Below are positions 1-5,333 of a DNA stretch of 5,533 nucleotides, piece by piece; the first letter of the stretch is position 1; the number at the start of each line of letters is the position of its first letter. The position numbers were made by a program, and so were the translations under genes. The DNA comes from Rhizobium sp. Q54 (GTDB lineage: Bacteria; Pseudomonadota; Alphaproteobacteria; Rhizobiales; Beijerinckiaceae). The stretch is taken from positions 1 to 5,533 of the forward strand of contig CAMDKB010000313.1 in the NCBI GenBank assembly GCA_945901195.1, read 5' to 3'. A model generated the notes under the pieces. That model was not told where the DNA came from and searched no databases. It saw only the letters and a list, made by a program, of their open reading frames with translations.

Positions 1-132
1 AGCCTCTACGAAATCCTACAGATTTTGAGCCTCGCGCTTTTCGAGAAAACCCAGGTTTTAAGCCTGTTTCAGGACTGGCCGCAGCAAAGTTCGGAGAACG
101 AGCCATCCAACCAATTGAATTTGTTCGATTAA
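1..132 (+). pseudogene. IS4-family transposase, C-terminal end only
   Basis: The first frame is open from the window edge and stops with TAA at 130-132. It encodes about 43 residues beginning SLYEILQILSLALFEKT and ending NQLNLFD. That pairing of an LYEILQILS...LFEKT segment with a terminal NQLNLF is the C-terminal signature I associate with IS4-family (DDE, IS4/ISPepr1-like) transposases. None of the catalytic DDE residues lie in this piece; they would be upstream of the window. It may therefore be the end of an intact gene that starts outside, or a fragment. The sequence just after the stop (about 133-150, with TTGGGACGCTAGTGA) could be the terminal inverted repeat of the element, but the other end is not visible. 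Family assignment is from motif recognition, not from a search. Confidence 0.78.
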
Positions 133-203
133 CGTTGGGACGCTAGTGAGTTAATAACTGATTATGTCAAGTTAAAGTCTTTTAGAATCAGATATTTATA
201 CTC
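133..203. other. Short non-coding gap; possible IS4 element end
   Basis: This is AT-rich sequence between the IS4 transposase stop and the IS1380 fragment. The first 15-20 bases could be the outer end of the IS4 element, because such elements end shortly after the transposase stop. I cannot confirm this without the left end. No promoter, terminator hairpin or gene is evident. Confidence 0.3.
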
Positions 204-209
204 GTGTTG

Positions 210-527
210 AGTTTGCTACCTAATGCCGCATATTTTTATATGGGAGCCAGCGCACGCCTTAATCGGAAGCGCCGCGTCATTGCCAAGGCTCGCCGCTACA
301 AGGAATTTTATGATGGGGCTAAAAGCTGGAGCCGTGTTGAGCGGATCATAGCCCGCGTTGAAGCCGGCGGGGGAGGTCCTGATACCCGCTTCGTCGTCAA
401 TAATCTGAAACAGCGGAACGCTCGTCAGCTTTATGAGGATGTCTACTGCCGCCGAGGCCAGGCTGAAAATCATATCAAGTCCTGGAAGGCACATCTGGCG
501 GCGGACCGCACATCGTGCACGAAGGCA
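210..527 (+). pseudogene. IS1380-family transposase, internal fragment
   Basis: A frame open from GTG 204 encodes about 106 residues that match the catalytic-to-C-terminal part of IS1380-family transposases (DDE fold). Recognisable blocks are RRYKEFYDGAKSWSRVERII, then DTRFVVNNL, then LYEDVYCRRGQAENHIKSWK, then LAADRTSCTKA. The YCRRGQAENHIK block holds the conserved late Glu region. The family usually has more than 400 residues; the N-terminal DDE half and the C-terminal tail are missing. Homology stops after TKA at about 527, where related proteins would continue with ANQ-type residues. From F528 on, the frame runs through unrelated sequence to a stop at 708-710, so the full 168-residue frame is a chimera and is unlikely to be a real product. 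An in-frame TAG lies just upstream at 183-185, so GTG 204 is an accident of truncation rather than a native start. Confidence 0.8.
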
Positions 528-608
528 TTCCTGACGACCCCTGCCCACGCGGGGGCGCCATCTGGCATTGCGGCGCGAAAACGACCCGCGAGCACGTCTA
601 TCGAGAGC

Positions 609-751
609 GGTTGGGGCAAAAAGGGCATTTTCATTCCAACACTTTTTGCTGGTAATCGCGTAAGAAACTTTGGCCTTGGAAATGAAATAAGAGGATTTGC
701 ATTTTTCTAGACAAAAAGTGTTCAGAAAATTTTGCCCTTTTTGCCCCAACC
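609..751. repeat. MITE-like element with 40-nt terminal inverted repeats
   Basis: The left arm 609-648 and right arm 712-751 are inverted copies. The outer 19 bases, GGTTGGGGCAAAAAGGGCA (609-627), are perfectly complementary to 733-751. After an equal 10-nt interval in both arms (628-637 and 723-732, poorly matched), an inner block AACACTTTTTG (638-648) is perfectly complementary to 712-722. About 32 of 40 positions pair overall. The interior (649-711) is 63 nt, AT-rich and without a convincing gene. Total length is 143 nt. A short non-coding element with long imperfect terminal repeats fits a MITE or a solo pair of IS ends. It lies between the IS1380 fragment and the truncated helicase 3' end. 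No clear target-site duplication is visible at the outer edges. Alternatives are a plasmid-type inverted iteron or a large transcriptional hairpin. Confidence 0.5.
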
Positions 752-778
752 CGCTTCGGGCGGGGCGCTGGCCCCAAC

Positions 779-2209
779 TCAGCGGCAAGTCACAGGAACC
801 TGATATGGAAGTCGGGCATTCAGTCGATCTTCTCCCAGAGCCGCTTTGAAGGCGGCTGATGGAATGGGCTGATCCGCGTCGAGTTCGGGGACTATGTTGA
901 GCCGCATATGCGCCAGCGACGCCTTCTTGTAGTCCTGATCCAGCTCGTGGGGAGAAACGACGGTAACGTCCTCTGGGTTGAAAAGCGCCTCAAGGACTCG
1001 CAATGCGATTGACTTCCCAGACCCGGACGCACCAAAGAGAAAAACTGCACGCTGAAGGCCGGGCTGAAGCCCCAAGATCGCGGCTCCAAACATTTGCCGC
1101 ACGAGACGAACCTGCTCCTCTGCTTGAACATGATCGATGAAGTCATAAAAGGCATCGTTCAAAACGGACAGAAACAGGCTTGGCTCTGATGAGAAGTCTG
1201 GCTCGACTTTCAATTGAAACCGCGCCCGATTTTCTTTCGAATGAGGGACCATCACGACATCCTTACCGGACACCTTCCAGAACCCTTTTTCCGTACAAAT
1301 GCCCGGGTACGCGCTGGTGAAAAAGTTTTCGTCGAGCACTGATTGATAAACAAGATTAACGACGCCTCCGTAATCGCTGTTTCGTTTCGCGTTATGTTGC
1401 TTGCGAAAGCGCCGACCAATAAGAACCCGCATCTCCTCAAAAGTCTTTTTCTTCCAGACGCCGCTTTTGTCATAGAAGAACAATGCGCCAGCATTGCCCA
1501 CCGGGACATCCGCCTTCTTTTGATGCTGGCGCAAAAGGATGTCTGCCATCTCGCTGTGCGTAAGGTCAGACAGGCCATTCTCCGCCTTTGCGATCTCGGC
1601 GCCAACCGCCCTCAGGTTCGACTTGCTCAGCCCGGTGGCCTTACACAGCCGAGCCTCTTCAAGAGCCTTACCAATCGCGTCTAGCCCCGTAAAAAGCCTA
1701 ACCGCCGCGGCAATTTTTTCTTTGTTCTGCGCATCGCCGTCCAAGGCGACGAGCGCTTGTTCGAAATCCTGTGGCGATGATTTCGACGCGTCAACGTCTG
1801 TGTAATTTTTCTCGTCGCGCACATCATCGACGTCGACTCCGACGTCCTCGCGTTCGAAGCTTCTAACCGCGGACTCAAAGGCTTCATCGCAGCTATCGTC
1901 CGGCATCTCCGTGCTGCCTGTCGCGCCCGCCCTTATTTCCCGCGTATCCGCCGCCATTGAAGCACGCTGCTGCGCTCCAAGCTCGCGGAACGCAGCCTTA
2001 TGATCGCCGCCGTGCTGGTAACAGACGAACAAATCGAATGCATCGCCGAAACGACCTCCAGATTTGGCGGGCGCACCGACGCTGCCGTCCGACGTGCTGA
2101 GCGAGAACCACTTGTCGTCGAAAATCTTTGTCGCGTAGCTTTTGCCGCGTTGAAGTGGCGAGCGCCAATTACCTCGGCCATCGTAAATATAGCCGCAGCT
2201 CTCCAACAC
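779..2209 (-). CDS. Truncated phage/plasmid SF3 primase-helicase (D5/P4-like)
   Basis: This frame encodes 476 residues from a GTG at 2209 to a TGA at 779-781. Residues 3-76 (GYIYDGRGNW...GRFGDAFDLF...GGDHKAA) resemble the region just before the helicase in primase-helicases of phages and integrative plasmids. Residues 98-165 form an acidic low-complexity linker. Residues about 340-400 match the D5_N type segment, ending in Walker A GASGSGKS (393-400); LNIVPELD (437-444) is the likely Walker B. Family knowledge: such proteins are ring ATPases that unwind DNA at phage or plasmid origins. The protein stops soon after ARLPYQ (465-470), so motif C and the arginine finger are absent. The frame remains open upstream to the stop at 2312-2314, encoding IIGDGSLIDTFNASHDLEDV before GTG 2209, which looks homologous but has no ATG, GTG or TTG start. 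I infer truncation at both ends and loss of helicase function. Confidence 0.85.
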   Translation of the reverse strand: MLESCGYIYDGRGNWRSPLQRGKSYATKIFDDKWFSLSTSDGSVGAPAKSGGRFGDAFDLFVCYQHGGDHKAAFRELGAQQRASMAADTREIRAGATGSTEMPDDSCDEAFESAVRSFEREDVGVDVDDVRDEKNYTDVDASKSSPQDFEQALVALDGDAQNKEKIAAAVRLFTGLDAIGKALEEARLCKATGLSKSNLRAVGAEIAKAENGLSDLTHSEMADILLRQHQKKADVPVGNAGALFFYDKSGVWKKKTFEEMRVLIGRRFRKQHNAKRNSDYGGVVNLVYQSVLDENFFTSAYPGICTEKGFWKVSGKDVVMVPHSKENRARFQLKVEPDFSSEPSLFLSVLNDAFYDFIDHVQAEEQVRLVRQMFGAAILGLQPGLQRAVFLFGASGSGKSIALRVLEALFNPEDVTVVSPHELDQDYKKASLAHMRLNIVPELDADQPIPSAAFKAALGEDRLNARLPYQVPVTCR

Positions 2210-2314
2210 ATCCTCAAGGTCGTGCGAGGCGTTGAACGTATCTATTAACGAGCCATCGCCGATAATGCCGAACGCCTCACGCTCTGGTGACCCTGTCCGT
2301 TTCCCCAGCCCTTA

Positions 2315-2500
2315 ACTCCATCATATCATCTATGCATCGCTGTTGCACTTCGGAGTTGAATTGGCGGAAAAGAATAACGTCTGTTAAAAATGAGACTGCA
2401 CTTCGGAAAGTTCGAAAGTGAGATGGTTATTCGTTTCGTCTTTTGCCCAGACCGCATGGCCATCCTGCGCAACCACGGTACTGGGTCATTGCAAGCGTAA
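2315..2500. other. Non-coding stretch between phage relics
   Basis: Apart from the 11-bp direct repeat, I see no gene here. On the minus strand, short frames such as LFRQFNSEVQQRCIDDMMEL look protein-like, but I cannot assign them to a family. No promoter with good -35 and -10 boxes faces the helicase frame, which fits the idea that its true 5' end has been lost. Confidence 0.4.
2344..2407. repeat. 11-bp direct repeat, possible relic of an IS end
   Basis: TGCACTTCGGA occurs at 2344-2354 and again at 2397-2407, 53 bases apart and in the same orientation. Multiple short direct copies of a terminal motif inside the ends are typical of IS21-family elements, so this could be the scar of such an end. 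No istA or istB coding sequence is visible here, so the family link is weak. The repeat lies in the non-coding stretch between the open 5' end of the primase-helicase and the terminase relic. Confidence 0.3.
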
Positions 2501-2682
2501 TTCACCGGACACTTGCTCCAGCGGGTAGGCTGGGACGTGTTGTCGTTTCCGGCGATTGCTGAAAACGACGAGCATCACTGGCCGAAACGGCTTTCGGTCC
2601 ACGCCGCTTTTTCCGACCTTGCGGAGAAGTGCTCCGCTCGAGCGGGAATCGCTGGCGGACTCTCGATCAAATCCACGCTTCT
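2501..2682 (+). pseudogene. Phage terminase large subunit relic, frameshifted
   Basis: From 2501 one frame reads FTGHLLQRVGWDVLSFPAIA followed by ENDEHHW. This resembles the segment after the QRLH-(E/D)-DL motif of phage large terminases (ATPase-nuclease that packages DNA into proheads). Near 2580-2593 the reading moves to another frame, giving FGPRRFFRPCGEVL, the usual next block. At about 2639 a one-base loss and at about 2660 a one-base gain bracket an ERESLA block in a third phase before TLDQI returns. The blocks are in the correct order for the family (GW..L..PAIA, then RRFFRR.GEVLHPERE, then LDQIRA). A TAA at 2498-2500 precedes the homology. Only about 60 of more than 400 residues remain, without Walker A or nuclease residues, so it is dead. 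The start of homology is uncertain because family members vary. Confidence 0.62.
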
Positions 2683-2737
2683 AAACCGGGCATACCGCGT
2701 GGCGGGAATGAACACCTGGCGTGCGGCAGCCCCTGCT
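2670..2737 (+). pseudogene. Probable IS6-family transposase C-terminal scrap (copy A)
   Basis: In the frame of the first terminase block, the sequence reads STLLNRAYRVAG and then MNTWRAAAPAA. A late Arg-rich stretch followed by a Met-x-x-Trp-Arg and an Ala-rich end is how many alphaproteobacterial IS6-family transposases finish. No stop follows directly, so the scrap was cut at or near its last codon. The 24 bases at 2708-2731 match 21 of 24 bases at 5310-5333, which lie in another IS6 junction in this window and support a shared origin. The piece is short, so the assignment is tentative. It points towards rsgA. Confidence 0.42.
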
Positions 2738-2922
2738 GCGTATGGAAGTACAAATCGCGACTTTTTGCTTCCCGATTCACATAACGTGATAAAGCCCCAA
2801 ATCGTAGTTATGCCACTGTGGCTTGTTAGCGCGCAGAGAATGTCGAGCCGGAAGGTCTTGGTGCCCGCCGGCTAAATATTTAAAGCTCAAATTTGCGCGT
2901 CTTTATATAAAAGCCGAGGGTC
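2738..2922. other. Unassigned leader region upstream of rsgA
   Basis: A plus-strand frame stays open to the TAA at 2874-2876 but I recognise no family in it. The last 45 bases before rsgA are AT-rich (2876-2912) and include TATATAAAA at 2904-2912. No clear hairpin terminator or operator is seen. Confidence 0.35.
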
Positions 2923-3924
2923 GTGATGAATACAGAAATTATAATGTGGAATGAACGAAGGCGGCAGGAGTTCACTGCTTATGCCAGCTTGGGATTGCTA
3001 CCGGGGCGGGTCGTGGGCGAGCACCGGAGTCACTATCAAGTAGTAACAGAAGAGGGCGAGTTGTCGGCGACCGCCACTGGACGGATTCGCAACGCCGCCA
3101 GGGAGCGATCTGAATTGCCAGGTGTTGGTGACTTTGTGGCGGTCCATCCAGCGCAGGGTGATAGCTTCGCCACGATCGACGCTGTCCTGCCCCGCACCTC
3201 CGCACTAGTCCGCAAAGCCTCCGGAGCTCGAAATCCGCAATTGTTGGCAGCGAATATTGACGTCGCGTTTATAGTGACAGTCGTAGATGGCGATTTCAAT
3301 TTGGCGCGCATCGAACGCTATCTAGCGTTAGTAAGCGAAAGTGGCGCAGCTCCCGTAATCATTCTGAACAAGTCTGATCTGACTCATGATGTGAACAGCC
3401 CGATGGCGCAAATTGCACAGATTGCCCCCGGCGTCCCTGTTCATCTCATATCCGCTCGTGATCCGGACACAATTCAGCAAATCACTCGGTATTTCAATGA
3501 CAATCGAACAATCGTCCTCATCGGCTCATCTGGCGTGGGCAAGTCCACCCTAACCAACCAGTTGCTCGGACGCGTTGCGCAGGCGACACAGGAAGTCCGC
3601 GCTCACGACAGTCGAGGCCGTCATACTACAACGCATCGCCAGCTGTACACGCGTCCCGAAGGGGGCTGCCTCATTGATACGCCCGGTCTTCGAGGGCTGG
3701 AACTTTGGAACCCCCGGACAGCCATCAAGACTGATTCGGAAAACATAGACGCACTCGCAAAGAAATGCCGGTTTCGGGATTGCCAACATCAACTTGAACC
3801 TGGGTGCGCGGTCCGAGCCGCGGTCGAGCGTGGGGAGCTTGATGCTGACCGCTATGCAAATTATGTGACAAACGCCCGCGCACCTACAAACGACCGACCA
3901 GGCGGCCACCGGCGGAAGCTATGA
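2923..3924 (+). CDS. rsgA: Ribosome small-subunit-dependent GTPase A (RsgA/YjeQ)
   Basis: RsgA is a circularly permuted GTPase that acts in cytoplasmic 30S subunit maturation; its GTPase is stimulated by the 30S subunit. Residues about 25-100 form the OB-fold (LLPGRVVGEHRSHYQVVTEE...GDFVAV). The GTPase motifs come in permuted order: G4 NKSD (149-152), G5-like SAR (177-179), G1 GSSGVGKST (201-209), G2 in RHTTTH (233-238), G3 DTPG (252-255). The zinc knuckle is Cys282, Cys287, His289, Cys295 (CRFRDC-x-H-x5-C). At 333 residues it is slightly shorter than typical (about 340-370). GTG 2923 is immediately followed by ATG 2926; GAGGG at 2916-2920 lies 5 bases before ATG 2926, which I favour as the start. 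After YANY (311-314) the tail YVTNARAPTNDRPGGHRRKL does not resemble the usual basic helix, so the C-terminus may be altered. It is flanked by IS6 relics, suggesting a mobile or rearranged copy. Confidence 0.96.
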   Translation: MMNTEIIMWNERRRQEFTAYASLGLLPGRVVGEHRSHYQVVTEEGELSATATGRIRNAARERSELPGVGDFVAVHPAQGDSFATIDAVLPRTSALVRKASGARNPQLLAANIDVAFIVTVVDGDFNLARIERYLALVSESGAAPVIILNKSDLTHDVNSPMAQIAQIAPGVPVHLISARDPDTIQQITRYFNDNRTIVLIGSSGVGKSTLTNQLLGRVAQATQEVRAHDSRGRHTTTHRQLYTRPEGGCLIDTPGLRGLELWNPRTAIKTDSENIDALAKKCRFRDCQHQLEPGCAVRAAVERGELDADRYANYVTNARAPTNDRPGGHRRKL

Positions 3925-3987
3925 CAGTTGAGAAGGGGCTGCCCGACAAATCAAAAAAGTCTCAGATTTGACCGCAGGTGGGGTTCT

Positions 3988-4400
3988 TCAGGCCGCGTAA
4001 AGTTGGCGACACTCAGCGAGGGCGCCTTTGCGGCGGGCTTTGAATAACTCGCGTGCAGTGGGCGGCATTCCTGATAGAAATGGTTGTGGATCGAGCCGTG
4101 TATTGAGGAAAATTTTTGAAAAGTGCTCATTCGCCTAAATCTGAACATCGCGGTTTCTCGTTGCCGAAATGGCTGATCGCTGTTTTCGGTCCGGTTGTTG
4201 GACCATTGGCCAACCTGTTGCTTTAGATTCGTTCCCATATCCCTGAAAGCTGCGCTATAGGATGCTAGGCGGCCCGTCGCGATTTCCTCTAATAAGCCAT
4301 GTCTGCGAGGTAATTTTCTGAGAAATTTCAATGCAGCTTTTAAGCGCCTTCGAATTCGGCGGCCGGCGGTGCGACGACAACGCTTTCATTTGCACCCCGC
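3988..4400 (-). pseudogene. IS6-family transposase, C-terminal half, frameshifted
   Basis: On the minus strand a frame from about 4340 reads KAALKFLRKLPRRHGLLEEI, then ASYSAAFRDMG, then NNRTENSDQPFRQRE, then FRRMSTFQKFSSIHGSIHNH. These are the ordered blocks of the C-terminal catalytic half of IS6-family transposases (DDE, replicative/cointegrate type). The last catalytic Glu is present in NNRTENSD. The second catalytic Asp, expected in a T-D-x-L-x-SY block, reads ATGRLASY: a Gly codon sits at 4272-4274. After YQECRPLHA the frame breaks near 4054-4065, and the next phase continues with RELFKARRKGALAECRQLYA to a TGA at 3988-3990. Sequence up to about 4400 is a poorly readable continuation of the same gene. 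The N-terminal half is absent. It is inactive by frameshift, truncation and loss of the Asp. Confidence 0.84.
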
Positions 4401-4417
4401 CGCCTGTCGGCCGGCGG
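4397..4417. other. GC-rich hairpin
   Basis: CCGCCGCC (4397-4404) can pair with GGCCGGCGG (4409-4417) across a TGTC loop, with one bulged base. The 9-mer GGCCGGCGG also appears at 4361-4369. No T-run follows on either strand, so it is not a standard intrinsic terminator. It lies at the degraded upstream edge of the IS6 relic and may be incidental. Confidence 0.35.
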
Positions 4418-4460
4418 ACTAATATTTCAAGGCTGTTGTATAGCTTCAGCCGCACGATGA

Positions 4461-4828
4461 CTTAAAATGACTGGCGACATCATGACGGCTCTGGATTCTT
4501 GCGAGTGGCAGCGTGGACGATTTCTGCGGGCCCGCCTGCGCTTTGGCAGCAACCGTTATATGGCAAGTTGTTTCGCTGTAACCCCTACTGAAGCCTTATT
4601 GAATGGTCGCGTCAACGCCTTCGAAGCAAAAGGAGGGCTGGCGTCAGGGGGGGGGCTGCGGCTGTATCCTACTATTGGAATGAGCAGTGGCGCACGATCC
4701 TGCATAGCCGCTGGGACAGGCTTTCAGGCGATGCCGGACTTGGCCCGATCCCCAGCCAACTCGGATCCCGCAATCAATTCTCGGTCGGCGCGACCATCGC
4801 GTACACATTTCCAGTAAAAATCCGCTGA
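4461..4828 (+). pseudogene. MipA/OmpV-like outer-membrane protein, C-terminal part, frameshifted
   Basis: From ATG 4467 the frame encodes GRFLRARLRFGSNRYMASCF, AVTPTEALLNG and AFEAKGGLAS, matching the strand-turn pattern (RYM.SYFGVTP.EA...F.AKGGL) of MipA/OmpV-family outer-membrane beta-barrels. At a run of nine G (4647-4655) this frame loses homology. Another frame continues with AAVSYYWNEQWRTILHSRWD, RLSGDAG, then GSRNQFSVGATIAYTF and stops at TGA 4826-4828. The terminal YTF plus a few residues is typical of a barrel whose last strand ends in an aromatic. Family knowledge: these are outer-membrane proteins, some linked to murein-synthesis scaffolding. About 120 of roughly 270 residues remain; the signal peptide and first half are missing, with a stop (TGA 4458-4460) just upstream. 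A run of 10 or 7 G would join the two frames. The stop is 9 bp from the convergent catalase stop. Confidence 0.68.
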
Positions 4829-4837
4829 CCAATTGCA

Positions 4838-5290
4838 TTAAGGCACCGGCCGAACTTTGGGCTCCCGATCCCATTGCTGACTCGCGGCTGACTTAATGAA
4901 ATCACTGACACCTTGGCTAATATCAATAATACTACCATCCGCAATAACACCCGCCTTATCCAGAAGCGGTTGCGCTGCCGCTGTCATGCCGATCACTTTG
5001 AGATGAACGAACGCATGCGACACGAAATCTATCGCAGCTGAATCTTTCATCAAATCTTGGCAGCCCTTGTCCGAAAGAACCAGCACAACCGCATCAAATA
5101 ATACCGATGGCATAACGGCCAATTGTCCATCGAACTCGAATTTTATTTTGTCGGAAAGTGAAACACCGCCAATCTTGGGCGCGATGATTTTGACTGTCGC
5201 GCCTTCGTTTTCGATCGCGGATTTATTTGATTTGACGAGTTCGCTATTGGCGCCATCCGTGAGCAACATGCCAACTACACGGCCGTTCAA
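4838..5290 (-). pseudogene. katE: Large-subunit catalase, C-terminal DJ-1/PfpI-like domain only
   Basis: The minus strand from about 5290 reads LNGRVVGMLLTDGANSELV, then ENEGATVKIIAPKIGGVSLS, then PSVLFDAVVLVLS, then IDFVSHAFVHLKVIGMTA, and ends VRPVP with TAA at 4838-4840. This is the class I glutamine-amidotransferase-like (DJ-1/PfpI fold) domain found at the C-terminus of large-subunit (HPII/KatE-type) monofunctional catalases, which break down hydrogen peroxide in the cytoplasm. The haem-binding catalase core, which should precede it by some 500 residues, is absent: upstream sequence is IS6 material in other phases. The frame runs on to a TTG near 5497, but residues before about 5290 are a read-through of the IS6 junction, not catalase. 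Within the domain I see no frameshift, so the truncation may be recent. No start codon with a convincing ribosome-binding site is visible. Confidence 0.84.
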
Positions 5291-5295
5291 AGCGG

Positions 5296-5333
5296 ATCGC
5301 GCGGCCGCGATGAACACGTGGCGTACGGCTGCC
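5296..5333 (+). pseudogene. Probable IS6-family transposase C-terminal scrap (copy B)
   Basis: Plus-strand reading gives DRAAAMNTWRTAA, similar to the C-terminal end of alphaproteobacterial IS6 transposases and to copy A (2708-2731 versus 5310-5333, 21 of 24 bases identical). It stops at about 5333, exactly where the minus-strand IS6 N-terminal fragment begins. This makes a junction between two IS6 pieces of opposite orientation. The piece is very short, so confidence is low without a search. Confidence 0.38.

Noticed and set aside
216..788. 190-residue minus-strand open frame opposite the IS1380 fragment and MITE-like repeat
   Set aside because: No family resemblance; it spans several unrelated pieces and is antisense to a clear transposase fragment.
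1343..1805. Plus-strand frames inside the primase-helicase
   Set aside because: Antisense shadows of a well-supported minus-strand protein with no recognisable motifs.
2879..2911. Possible promoter for rsgA (TTTAAA at 2879 and TATAAA at 2906)
   Set aside because: Spacing is about 21 bases, too long, and a start site just after 2911 would leave the GAGGG ribosome-binding site at the very 5' end of the transcript.
3550..3909. 119-residue minus-strand frame antisense to rsgA
   Set aside because: Shadow of the GTPase coding strand; no independent motif.
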